From the NCBI GenBank assembly GCA_963575745.1, contig CAUYUJ010016060.1, positions 313,967 to 377,966 of the forward strand: 64,000 bases of DNA, given 5' to 3'. The DNA is from Prorocentrum cordatum. Its lineage: Eukaryota; Sar; Dinophyceae; Prorocentrales; Prorocentraceae. A program made the position numbers and the translations under genes. A model generated the notes under the pieces. That model was not told the origin of the DNA and ran no database searches. It saw only the letters and a list, made by a program, of their open reading frames with translations. The stretch's first letter is position 1. Each line of letters starts with the position of its first letter. Of the stretch, positions 9,701-23,000 are shown piece by piece.

Positions 9701-12700
9701 CATCAAAGACGGGAGGGCCTTCCAGGACCTCGAGGTCCCCAGCGGGCAACTGCAGATAGCGTGCGCTGGACTCGCCTTGAAGCTCTGGTCGGAACGGACC
9801 CCAGGAGAGGTCCAGGGAGTAGCGCTATCAGTACCTGCTGGTTTCCCCGTCCTCAGGGCCATTCTTTCATCGTGAGTCGTTGCTTGACGCTCCCAGGGAA
9901 TGGCGAGAGTCCCCAGAGGCCAGATTTTGCGACACAGCTCCGCCTTCTTTTCTTCCACCGGATGGGTGTCCAGACAGGCCCCCCGAGGCCGCTCCGAGCC
10001 TCCTGCTCTCCTCGCGCCAGCTCTGTAGCTCGCTCGGGTCACCCTGCAGGGGCGCGAAGACAGACTCCGCGTTCCGGTCCGGGGGGGGTTGCCCTCCTCC
10101 AGCGGGATGGGCGCGAGAGCGGCAAACCCGCTTCCGAAGATGCTGTCAAGGGAAATTGATGGGGCTCGAGGTGGAGTCCGGCTTTCTCCACGCCAGCGGA
10201 GCCGATGCATCGCCGACGTCGCCGATGCATCATCGATGCATCGCCGATGCGTCGGGGATGAATCGGCGATGCGGTGCGGTCCTCGGACCCCATCTAATCG
10301 GACCCGTTTATGAGGTTCCCCCATCCTCCCCCTCCTCCTCCTCCTCCTCCTCCTCTTCCTCCTCCTCCTCCTCCTCCTCACCCCTCCCAGCGCGTGCTGC
10401 CAGCGACGGCCAGCGTGCCGGCTCGAGAGCGGAGTTGTTGGTGTCCCGCCCGAGGCTTCGACGGTCGGGGCGGGCCGCGTCGCCATGCCCCTTGCGTGGT
10501 CTTGGCCACTCTGGGCATCTGCGCTTCTTGCCCTCTCTTGGCTCAACGAAGTGCTCGATCAAGCTGGAGGGGGGGAGGAGGGAAACATCTTCCCTTGGCA
10601 TCGCTCGGACGTGTCCATTTTTCTTCGGCGAGGACCATCGAGGAGCATCCTCGATCATCTGGCGAAAAACCACGCACGAAGCCGAACAAAAACACAGGGA
10701 ATGGACGTGCGAGCGATGGCCAGCTTCCCGGAGGAGCGCCCTTGCGCTCCGCGGCTGGTTGGGGCCCTCGACGCGCCCGAAGCCCCAGGAGGGGCTGGCC
10801 ACGGGGATCGCTCGGCGGCCCGCAGCGGGATCCCGGCCAGGAGGGGGCGCACACGCAGGGGGCACCGGGGCACCTGCCTCGGAGGGGCGGCGGCCCGCCC
10901 CCGAAGGGGGCAGGCTCCGAGCGAGCACGGGCTGGCCTTCGCGCAGAGGGGGGCCTCGTAGAAGCATCCCTGCTCCTTGCAGTGCGCGGGCCTTCGCTAC
11001 GCATGTGAGACCGGCTCCTTCTAAGAAGCTCGGGCCGGGCGAAAGGGGGGATTGGGAAAGGGGGGTATACGATATTTGCTGCATGCAGCTGGTTTCGGCC
11101 TCACCGAGGGGCCCATTCCTCGATACATAGCCGCCTCCAGCGCCGGGAGGCGCCGGGGAAATCAGCTACCTGAGCTGATTCTCAAGCCCCCCCTTTGCTA
11201 TCCCCCCTTTCGCCCGACCCGAGAAGCAGCCCCCTAGAAGCCTTCCCCCTTGCCCCCTGGTGCGTGCCGCCGAGAAGCACGGGGGGGGAGCGGCCGCCGT
11301 GGAGGGCAGGGGTCCGGAAGGAGGCTCGTCGTGCAGGTTTCTCGCAGCGCTCGGGCCCCTGCGGCCCTTCCCAGGCCCTGGGCGCGTCAAATTAAAGAGC
11401 GACTCGGCACGAGGGCCTCGGGGAGGAGAGGGGGGGCGGGGCAGGCGATGAGGTGGATGAGCAAGAGGGGCGAGAGGTTGGGTGTGGGGGCGAGGAGAGG
11501 CGGGAGACGTGGGAGGTGGGGAAGGGGAAACTGGAGGCGGTGACGGAAGGAGGAGGTGTGACCAGGTGCACCAGTGATGTTGCAATACACCCTCCCGTCC
11601 CAAGTCCCCTCCTCATTAGCTTCTGCCGGTTGTTTCCACTGCGCTGAGCGCCCACTTGAAAGACGAGCGTTCCATCGGCGCGCAATCCGGGCGGGAGCCC
11701 CGTTCCGAAGCAGCTGCTTTCCATCCAGCCTCCGTATAAACAATGCGGCAAGGTGGGATCGTAAAGTTCGGGGAGTCCGAGCGTCAGCCCGGCTTTGGGA
11801 AGGAACCGAGGAACCGCCCTTCATTGTTGTAGCCGTCTCACAGTTTGAAGCCCAGGGTCACGACATCGTCCGACGGAGTCTCACACCCCGGCCTCGTGTT
11901 GGAAGTGATCCAGACGGACTGCATCCGTGCAGCTGGTGCCTTCTGTCTGGTGATGCGTGGTGCGGGGGTCCCCTGCGAGAGCCCCAGTACGACAAGGCAC
12001 CGCCTTTCGTCCGTGCAACGGTTGGATTTGTGGAAGGCGAGCGTGCGCAGCGCCAAGGCGAGAGCCCTATTTCGAAACCAGTCGCCCTCCACCCGTACCC
12101 ATCGGTCGTTGAACGTAGGTAGTTTTGTAGTCCCAGGTTCCAATCTACTTTAAGCGCCTTTCTACTTCAATGATCGAGTGGCTTCACCTTTTCCGTCCTC
12201 TTCAGGAGGCGGGCGGACACGCAATCTGTTTCCAACGCCTTCCTACTTTATGTTCCTGCCTACCTCTTCCGACCGATGGGTAAAGCTGTTCGGAATACGT
12301 ACGGTGAGCGCACGCGGCGACAAGGCCAGAGCCCCAGTCTGAAAACGGCTTGCCCTCCGTCCATATACGTGTCGGAGCTCTCTAGGTCGAGTGCGCGCGG
12401 CACCAGGGCGGGAGGCTCGGTTTGGAAAAAGGCACCGCCCTCGAGACCGTGGCTCCGTTGGACCTGGCAAGTGTGCTCGGCGCCGAGGCGATGGCCCCCT
12501 TCTGTGGCAACGGTGCAGGAGGCTTGCGCCGTCCCGCCGACTCCCAGGCGAGGGATATGACGTCCACGGGTTGGGCCTGTGGGGGCCTCCCGTGGGCCCT
12601 CGGGGGGGCTCCTTTTGGGGGCTGATTGTGGGTCTCGTCGGGCCTCTCGGGAGCTTTGGGGGGGCGCCTTCTGGCGCTCTTGGGGGTCCTCTTGGGGCGG

Positions 12701-15700
12701 AGCGCTCGGAATGTCCGCTCGAGTTGCCTCTCTTGGACCCCTCTTGGGGCCCTTGTGGGTCTCTCTTTGGTGATCTTGGGCCGGCTTGTGACCCTCTTCG
12801 GCCATCTAGGGGTCCTCTTGGGCGCCCCTTGCACCGTCTTGGAGCGACGTTGGTGGCCTTTTTTCCGCCATCTGGGACGCTATTGACTCCAAAACTGCGA
12901 ACATGGTCAACATCTACACTTTCTCGAAGGGTCTGAACGATTCTTACTTCTTGAGGCCATCTCGGGGGTCGTATTGGAGCCCTCTTGGGGCGTCATTGAG
13001 GCTGTTTGGGCAGCCTCGAGGCCATCTTGGTCGTCTTCGGGGACTGCTCGGCGTCATGGAGCCCAGCTTGACCCAGCTTGCGCGGCATCTTTTGGGCATC
13101 CTGGAGGCCGCGGAGGGCAGATGTGGAGGCTCTGCAGGCCCTGGGGATGAGTTGGCGAGCTCGTGCCCCCACCCACCCCCGGAGGGGACCCCCTCGGCCC
13201 CTTCCCGGCCACCCCCCTTTTTCTGATCGCAGGTCGGCTCCGAGGGGGGGACAGACGATCACGTCACACGCCTTTTGTACCCCCTGGCAAGCGGAGGTTG
13301 GCGGGTTCGCCCTCCATCCGTGAAGATGTTGGCAATGTTTGCGGCGAGTGTGCGCGGCGCCAAGGCCAGTGCAGCTGTTGGAGATGTTTGAGGCGAGTGC
13401 TCGCGACACCAAGGCGAGAGACTCGTCTTGAGAAAGCACCGCCCTCAACCCATGGAATTGTTGGACGTGGGTACTGCAAGCGTGCTCGGCGCCAAGGCAA
13501 TAGCCCCATTTTGAAAACTACTGGTCCTTCATTCGTAATGGTTGGAGGTTTCAAGCATCAAGGTCGCAAGCGGTGAGGAAGTCGGGTGTGGAACGCTGGG
13601 CCCGACCTGGCGAAGTTGTTGCAAGAACGTGGGATTGTGAAGGGGACGAGGAAACAGAAATATGGAGAAGGAGAATGGGGAGCAGGAAGCGGAGCAGCAG
13701 AAGGGTCCAGAGCGAGGAAGGGTCGGGGGAAGATGAAAAGAGGAGGAGGAGGAGGAGGAGGAGGAAGAGGAGGAGGAGAAGGAGGATGCGGAGGAGGCGG
13801 AGGAGAGGAAGCCTACAGGAAGCCAACCGCGACACGACTCCTCATCACCCTCCCCCCACCTCCTCCCGCCTTTCCCTCCCGCCCCTCCCTACCCATCACC
13901 TTTTCCCCCCCCTCCTCCTCCTCTCCTCTCCCGCTCCCGCTCCTTCTCTTTCTCCTTCTCATCCTTCTTCATCTCCTCCTGCTTCTTCATCTCCTCCTCC
14001 TCTTCTTCCTCCTCCTCCTCCTCCCCTCCCCTTCCAATCCTCTTCCCAAACCTCCTCCTCTTCGCTCCTCCCCTGTCTTCCCCTCATCCCTCCTCTACTG
14101 TCTCCTCCTCCTCCCGTCGCTTGCCCCCCTCCCTCCGCTTCTTCCCCTTGCGCAAGGTGGCTAACCGCGACGCTGCCATCACCCGCAAGTTGAAGATGAG
14201 GCAGATCGGACAGGGCACCGCGGAAGAGCGAGGGTCCCGAAAGGAGCTGCAGCAGGACCCTGCTAGCAGCCTTCCCGTGTGAGTCGTCCTTCCCCACGCT
14301 GTCGTCCTCCTGCTCCCCCTTCTCCGCCTTCCCTTCCCCCTCCCCCTCCTCCTGCACCCCCTCCTACCACACGCTTCGCTTGTTGCCCAGCCCCATCTCG
14401 CCTGATGCTCTGAGCGGATTTGGCCTCATCCCCCCTCGTGGCCGATCTTCTTTGAACTCATCCAGCTCAGACCCCCTGGCTGCCTCCAAGCGGCGGGTCT
14501 GGTGCATGCCTCGGGGAAGCAGCGTCGTCCGCTTGTCAGGCTGGCTGGCCGGTCGCCACACGCACATCTGGGTGGGTTCGTGTTGCTTCCGCCGTTGCCT
14601 CCGCTTCGGTGTCAGATCGGCTTCGCCGCCTGCGCTTGCCGGTTTCCCCCTCCCTTTTTCTGCATCCTCGCTTTCCTCCACATCCTCCTCCTCGTCGCCC
14701 TTGTATGCGATCCAGGCAGGCACGTCCTCGCGTTGTGGGCGCAGGACACAAGTGAACAAGTAACTATCCAGAAGGCACCTCACTTCCACAGACAGATCGA
14801 TGGTATGAAGGCCGACGAGGAGGGGGAGGGGGAACTGAAACCCAAGCTCGGATCTCGACAAAGGTAAACGTCACCAGCGTGGAGCACCGACTGCGAAGGT
14901 CCTTACCACCTATGCTAGAGGAAATGACGCAGTGTCAGCCGCGCAGTTCTCTGCCGCCGCATCTCCTCGCGAGCTGGGCTCACGGTTTTGATTTGGTTTG
15001 ACCTCCAATGTTGGCGCCGACACATTGCAAATGTCAGGGGCTACAAAGTTGGCGCGCCGACGGGCAGTAGGCAGCAGGCGAGAATGGTCAGCGTTTGCGC
15101 ACCAACCCTAGTTGGTGGGCACCACTTGTAGCTAGCAGGCGCGCTCTCTTCTGATATATGTTCCATCCCGCCAGGCCGCATGTAATCGAGCAATGCGTTT
15201 GCAGCCGTTTGCTTTCGAAGAGTACCCGTCGCCACGGTTTGCCCAATAATGATCATCGATATCGTCACCCGCATCTTCCTCCTCCTCCTCTCTTCTTCGG
15301 CCTTCAGCCTCGTATTCCTCTCCCTCTTCCTCGTCTTCATTGTTCATCTACTTCTCCCCCTCATCCTCTTATATACTCGACATCCCCCTCCTCGTCGCAC
15401 ACCCTGCTTTCTCATCTCCTTCTCTTGAGCCCCTTCTTGCAGGCGCTCGAGCGCCGCGAGAAGAAGGCGAAGGAGGAGGCCGAGGGCAAGAAGCCGAAGG
15501 CCCGATCGGTCCAGCCGTTGTGCAAACGAGCATGGGGGTGCAGGACCAGTGAGGAGGGGGGTCGCCTTCTCACCCCTGCTGTCACACGTCGCATCTCTTC
15601 GGTTGTCGGCGTCGTTGGGAGGAGGAGGAGGAGGAGGAGGAGGAGGGTGATGAGGAGCAATCATAACAGCATTATGAAAACGAGAAGAACGAACATTAGA

Positions 15701-16961
15701 GCGTTCGGAACGGGAGATGTCTCGAGGGAGGGTTTTTGGGACGCATCGGTTACCAGAACGGCCATGCAGATTGACCAGCATGTGCCGGACTTGCGGCACG
15801 GGGGTATGGTACGGGAGGGGAGGGGGGAGGCGGAAGAGGATGTTAGCCAGGTGGGAGCCCGGCTTGCCCACTGGATCAGGATGAGGAGGGAAGAACGGTG
15901 ATAATGATGAGGAGAGGATCCCGCTGAGGATGAAATATGGCACATGATGAGGATGACGATGACGATATCGATAACGATGGCCATGAGGATGAGGATGAGG
16001 ATGATGGTGACGGTGATGATGATGATGATCCTGATGCTGATGCTGACGTTGATGATTTTACAGGTGACCATGATGCTGCTGATGATGATGCTGGCGATGA
16101 TGAGCATGACGATGATGCCGATGTTGATGTCGATGCTCCCCCGTAAGTAGCGGACAGCGTGCGATTCACAACCGATGATGATGATGATGATGATGATGGT
16201 GATGTTGATGATGAGGTTGACGTTGCTGATGTAGATAATGTTGCTGTTGATGGTTATGTTGATGCTGATGGTGATGGTGATGATCATGATGATGTAGCTG
16301 ATGATGATGAAGATGATGCTGATACTGATGCCGATGATGAAGGTGATGCCGATACCGATGCTGAAGCTGATGTGATGGTGGTGCTGGCGACAATGATGAT
16401 GATGATGCTGACGATGATGAAGAAGCCGATGATGGTGCTGATGCTGACACTGATGATTATGACGATGCTGCTTATGCTCATGGTCATTGCGATGATCATG
16501 CGCATAGTCATTATGTGCAGGATTATGATGGTTTTGATGCTGATACTGATGAGGCTGGTCATGATGTTGCTGATATAAGATGCGCTGTCCATGATGACGG
16601 TGAATATGACGAGGGTGGAGCTGGTGATGCTGATGATGATGGTAATGATGCTGCTGCTGAGCATGATGATGTCGATGATGCTGATGATGACGATGATGAC
16701 GATGATGATGACGTTGGTGGTGGCGGTGATGATGTTGATGCTGATGATGATGGTGCTGTTGCTGCTGCTGCTGATGATGATGATCATGATGATGTTGGTG
16801 CTGATGCTGATGGCGGTGCTTCTGATGTAGATGCTGATGATGGTGATGACGATGACGATGCTGGCGATGCTTAAAATGATGATGGTGGTGGTGACGCTGA
16901 TGCTGATGCTGATGGTGCTGCTGGTGGTGGTGATAATGACGATGCTGATGCTGATGCTGCA

Positions 16962-16995
<34 letters not shown>

Positions 16996-16999
16996 CTGC

Positions 17000-17030
<31 letters not shown>

Positions 17031-20000
17031 GATGATGCTGATGCTGATGATGATGATGATGCTGATGATGACGATGCTGATGATGCTGATGCTGATGCTG
17101 ATGATATCGATGATGTTGCTGATGCTGATGGTGAGGATGGGGATGGTGATGGTGATGTGATGGTGGTGATGATGCCAGTGAAGAGGAGGGGGAGGTGGTG
17201 GAGGAGGAGGAGGAGGAGCAGGAGGGGGAGGACAGGGAGGAGGAGGAGGGAGAGGGGAACGATGGGAGGAGGGGGAGCAGGAATTGGATGACGAAGCCGA
17301 GGAACATTCGAATTACACTGCTACTGAGGAGGAAGAGGAGGATGCGTTGGCGGAGAAGGGGGAACATGAGCAGGGGGAGGAGCAAATTAAAGCTGGAGGA
17401 AGGATGGGGGAGGGGAGGGGGGAGAGGAGAGGAGGGAGGGAGGGAGGGAGGGAGGGATGAGGGAGGGAAAGAGGGAGGCAAGGATAGAGGGAGGGAGAGA
17501 GGGAGGCCGGAGAGAGCGCCGCTGTGGAGAAGTTGAGACAGCGGGGGAGGAGGGAGGGATGATGCGCGGCCGCGGGCCTACGGTCAGCATTCTTTTGGAT
17601 AGCGTGTGTCGCGCCGCGGGTTCTGGTCCACCTCGCTTCGGAGCGACACGCTATCCACTTCGCGGCCCCCAGGCGTCAGCGTCCCGAGCTGTTCCCAGTC
17701 TCCCGCACCGCGGGGCGGAGCTGCACGCTATCCGCTTGCAGGGCACAGCGTGTCGCCCAGGCCGCCGCCGCGACACGCTAAGCAAGCGTGCCTGACAGGA
17801 AAGCCCGCCCCGCGGAGCGGAGCGACACGCTATCCGCTTGCAGGGCACAGCGTGTCGCCAGGGCTGCCGACGCGGCGCACTACGCAAACGCTCCTGACCG
17901 TACAGAGCGAGCGGCAGAGGCGGGCAGCCGACGGAGGAGACGGAACAGGCGGGCGGGCGGTGGCGAGATTGGCGACCAGCGCAGACGAAACAGGAGGAGG
18001 AGGAGGAGGAGAAGGAGGAGGGCTACGTTCGGAGAACCTTCAGGCCATCAGGAATCAGGAAAAGGAGGAAGAGGAGAACCAGGAGGAGGAGGAGGAGGAG
18101 AGCGGTGGGCGGAGGGAACTCGCCGTCGACTCCCGCATCGCCGCGCGTGCCGCTGGTCCTGAGGACCAGCGCGCAGTTGGGTGTGGGGTCAGATTCGGGC
18201 CGATATCGAATTGGGCGAACGGCGTAGCCACCGCCGCTCTCCTTCGCAGGGAAGCACCAGGCCTGGGGTATGCCTGGCTCGTAGACCTGCTGGCAGGTCA
18301 GAAATCCGCTCCAGAGGAGGAGGAGACGGAGGAGAAGGAGGAAGAGGAGAAGGAGGAGCAAGGCCTCCACACATGATGAAGGCCGCGCAGGCGTAGTTCA
18401 GGAGAGGATTCGCTTGTCGGAGAGCAGCTCTGTCGAGCTATAGCATTCGCTGGGCCTTTCCCAAACGGCCTCGACTCTGCCGCGGCTAGCCCTGGACGAA
18501 GTCTGGCGGAATGCCAGCGGAAGCCTGCGAAAGTAGAAAGGCGGCGGGTCCGCCGGTGGCAGCCAGCGGAATGTGGCGGACAAAATGGAGGCGCCGATAT
18601 CTTGGGATCCAGGGTTTCGGAATGAGCCGCGGCCCCTCCGTGGGAGGCCGCGCTGGCGCTGACCCCCGCGCTCTCGCCTCTCGCGCGCTCCATGTCCCGC
18701 CTTCCTGTGCTCCGCCTCGCAGAAGAGGAAGAAAAAGGTACCGCTACCGCTACCCCCAAGTCGTGGAATGCCCTCGTCGCCACAGTTGGATTTGCCACGG
18801 AGCCCCCTGCCAGAGCCAGGAGAGGGAGGTCCGAGGAGCAGCGGCATCGGTACCTCCTCCTTCCCCCCGCCTCGCCTCGCGGTCGCCTCTCCGACGCCGC
18901 GGGGCTCGCTCGAACGGCGTGCCGAAGGGGGGGAGGCTCGGCGGTGCCGCGCCGCCGCGCGCGGCGACGTGCAGTGGTCGGAGGTTCGAAGAGGGGGTCT
19001 GAGGGAATGTGGTCCTGAACGATGTGAATCCACCTTCGCATCCTTGCCTAATTATCCTCAGGGCCCCATCCCTCAAGGCCCCTTCTTTGAACCACCGAGG
19101 TAGCCGCCAGTGGCCGCCAAGACCAGGCCGATGCCGGGCGATCTGCATTACCAGGAAAGCTTCGGTCGTTCAAGCATTGAACGATCCGTGCGGGGACAGA
19201 AACCAACGCCCGGGTCATCGCGACGTGAACCTGCCGTACAGCGTTGAAGGTCGGGGGCTGGTGCCTGGTATCTTGGATCAGCTTCATGGTTGCATCAGTG
19301 GGACCTGATGCTACTGCCGCTCGTCGTCCTTCTCCTCCTCCTTTTTCTCGACTTCCTCTCTCCATCTCTCCATTCTTGGTCGCGATCTCCGTTCTCGGTC
19401 GCGGCCGCGCCCCAGCTTGTCCTCTCGGCTGGCGCTCCGGCTCCCTGGGGTCCAGGTCGGGGAGCCTCTTCGTGGCCGAGGCTCGCCGTGAACAGACGTA
19501 AGCCTGCGCTCCCGATGGTAGCACGGTGACTGTATGCGAGGTGCAGCGCGCGGTTCGACGACCATCCTGCGCTGAAAGTTTTGGCATCGGAACCTCGCGG
19601 AGGATGTTCCGCTGATCGTTCAATCACTGACATGCCACTCCTGCCCTGTCACTGCTGTATTCCAGTGGCCTCGTTTGTTCAGCATCGCCGTCTTCCTTCG
19701 GTTTTCCACCCTCGCGAGTCTAATGTCTGGTGAGGCCATTGAGGAGAACAACCCGTTCCCCGAGGACTCAGAGGGTTTCAGCGTTTTAGTGTTTCGTGCC
19801 AAATGGCTGCATGTCGACTGATTCTGTTCACCAGGACTCATTCGAGTTGTGTGATGCCTTTCCGCTGAGCCTACTCCTTTTGAGAAGTGTAAATCGCAGT
19901 CAGACATCACAGCAGCCTCGTCGCTTGCGCGCAAAAGGTCGTTTATGGGCTGTATCGCCATTCTGCTGTGCAATCGAAACTTCTCGTGTTGGTTAGCACC

Positions 20001-23000
20001 GTCAATTTCGTTGTCCTGTCACGAGCTCCGACTTTCAGTTTCAGTGCCGCTCGTATTTCGTTGCCAGCGCGGTCTGTCAATGGTTCACCGAGCAATTCTA
20101 ACCATCATCTCAATTGGCAAGGTTGTGATACTTCTGTCAGTGTTTTTTTACCCGAGCCCGCAGATCAAGAGTCACGGCGGGCCCTCACAGTGAATCAATC
20201 ACGCGATGTTACGAATCGGTCATTACTCGTGTGATGGCCTCGAGACGCTCTTGAAGCGTTGTTGCGGCCTTTTCGAATTGTTCTGGGTCGTGTTTGGACT
20301 TCTCCTGGGTCTAAGAGTCTCGGGGCCGTCGTGGAGGGGTCTCGGAAATTATTGGACGCAACCGTGGGCCCGCTGAGTGCCCTTGGTCCATGATGGGACC
20401 ATCCTGTGTCTCTTGGGCCGCCTGGTATCTCTAGGATGCCTCTTGGACACTTGCGGGGGGCCCATCTTGGGGCAATCTGGGGGCCGTCTCGGGACTATCC
20501 CAGAGCCAACTTGGCCTCTTGGGCTTTCTTGGGGACGTTGAAAATGGCGGCCTGTAATTCTCTTGGAGTTGTCTTGGGGGAAGTGTTTGAGTCTGAATGC
20601 CATACGGGGGCAGCGTCTGTAGAACGGTCCAACTGTACATTGAAAAGCGACCTCCGTATCTAACAGTATATCGAATGAGTTCGAATATGCCAGCGTCGAC
20701 CCCCCAAAGGTGGTGCAAACGAGTAGGTGGTGCAATATCTGTTCCCAAAGCAATATCTGTTCCCAAAGCAACGCAACTCAATGCAACACAACGCAATGCA
20801 AAGCAACGCAACGCAATACAGAGCAATGCACAGCAATGCACAGCAATGCAAAGCAATGCAAAGTAACCCAACACAACAAGGCACAGCAATGCAAAGCGAT
20901 GCCATGCGATGCAATGCGATGCCATGCCATGCGATGCAATGCGATGCAACGCGATGCAACTTAAAGCAACGCAGTGCAACGCGATGCAAAGCTATGAAAG
21001 GCAGTGCAAACCAATGCAAAGCAACGCCGAGAACGTGGCGCGACGTATGGCGGCGCGGGCGGCAACGGGCGGCCACAAGCCGGCCGAGGCGGTATCGGGG
21101 CCCGCTCACGGCAGCGGCGGACGGCGGCGACGCGCGGCGGCGGGCGGTCACGAGCCGGTGGGGCCTAGTCCCCTCAGAAGCGAAGAAAGAGCTCCAGAAG
21201 TGCAGGCACCGCTTGGGGAATTTGTAGGACCATCGAGCGCATGGATCGAACTCACAATCCAGCCACCTCACGGGACAAACGCACAGGACCACCGCGGGGC
21301 TACCTTTGGCGGCCTGCACGACCACAGAACGAACCTCGGAACAACCCCAGAAATCACGCGCCGGACATGTCGTGGCTTTTTTTGACCACCGAAGTCGAAA
21401 TCGGTTATCAGTGGGGGATTCGCCGTTTTACTCTTGCCTCCCACCCCTCCACCCTCGAATTTAAGTTCTTCTTCGATGTAGCTGCTTCAGTGGTCTGGCT
21501 ATTTGGGGCCCGGCGATCAGCAGCCCCGATGCCAGCTGCGTGCGGCAGGCCAGGATCCGCCGTGGGTCTACCATGGTCCTGTGGGGTCGCTCTTGGGCCG
21601 TCTAAGGCGACATGGAGCCATCCCGAAGAGGCTCGATCGAAACATCTTGGGGTCGTTCTCGAAACAGTCAGCGGCAGAATGGGCGGGGGGTGTTTCGCCG
21701 CTGTCTTGGGCTGTCCCAGGGCTATCTCATTTAGCAGTGGCAATGTTGGCAAAAAGTCGTCCCTCGTCACACGTAACTCTAATAAGCAAGTCTACTACGC
21801 CTGCTCTACCTCCCCCGTCCTTCCTCTGTCCGACTGCCGACTTCCATTCTGGCTGGGGCCGCCAAACTACCGTCTGCCAGAACCAGCCTTTTTGGCTGCT
21901 GACGACCTTGGCCACTCACTTGAGAGTCGACTCGGGCGTTTTTTCTTCTGCTCCTTCTCCGCTGCCGCCGACGCGCACTCGTTGCTACTTCCGAAGGACG
22001 CGGACGACGACGGGCCGCCCAGGAGCCTGTTTTCTTGCACATCACCGGGAGGAGTATGAGGAGTAGGAGGCAGATCTTGGAGCCGACGCCACGGGATGAT
22101 TTGTTGGCATGCCGAAACATGCAGAGATCCGAGGAAGTTGAGACACGACGCGGAAGAGGAAAGCAAACAGGTCCCTTGTTTCGTGGTTTGGCGCTCGGCG
22201 GTGCCACAGATGAGAAGTCGGCACGCCTGGAGGCCACACATGGCATGGCAGCAGCTGCATGATGGATCGTGTACTCCGGATTCCACGATAAAGTAGGGGG
22301 GGTCACATTTGGCGGGGGGGTCTGATTTGAGCTGTCATGAAGGGTTCGGGGGGGGTCTGGGCAAAGTGCCGCCCTTTCATGGATGGTCTGGGGGGGTCTA
22401 AAACTTCTGGTCTGGGAGGGTTGTGACCCACTCCCTTTGATTACGACATCTGGAGTATTCCTTCTTGCTCACTCAGGACTGGGTGGTCCTGGCAACTTGT
22501 CGACGGTTGTTTCTGCCCGGTCTGGGGCCCCAGGAGCTTCACGGATCGACGATCAGGTTCGAGTTTAATCCCGTACCGAAGGATGTTCTGGTCTCGATGC
22601 CGTGCGCGGTTGTGGCTGCTTTGATGCGTTGGGTCTCGGAGTGCTTCTTTGCCCTCTCCCTGCTCTTCCCCTCCCTGTCCTCTTCCTCATTTCGACGTCC
22701 GTCCATGGGAGGCTCGAGCAGCGACATAGAAGTCAGTTTGGACGGCACTTGGGCCGCATGTGGCCCTTCTCTGTTCGCCTCCTCGCCCATCCTTTCCCCC
22801 GTCCCCCTCCTCGTTCGGTTGCTTGAGAAGGGGGGGTGATCTGGTGGGGAACCGGGGTGAGTCATGGGGCTTCTTGGACCGTTCTGGGGCCTCTTGTGGT
22901 TTCCTGGGGCTTCCTTGAGCTTCCTGGGGGACCACCTGGGGCCTCTTGTGGCCTCCTCGGGAGCAGGACCTGGGGAGGAGGAAGAGGCAGAGGGTTTGAG

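Larger units (their letters stand above)
6715..14156 (+). other. CWC15 intron 1 (7.4 kb)
   Basis: A GT-AG intron. It starts with a GGA-rich tract (6738-6845) and ends with a CCT-rich tract (13850-14130). In between are microsatellites, copies of at least four dispersed repeat families and several helical-pitch blocks, each listed separately. I find no other gene in it. Confidence 0.85.

Noticed and set aside
14364-14861. Minus-strand 165-codon ORF within CWC15 intron 2
   Set aside because: It looks moderately protein-like but has no recognised motif or splice partner. A + strand frame of equal quality overlaps it.
15661-17481. 606-codon minus-strand ORF (Ser/His/Ile-rich)
   Set aside because: It is the translation of GAT and GGA repeats, which stay open in every frame. 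No non-repeat domain is present.
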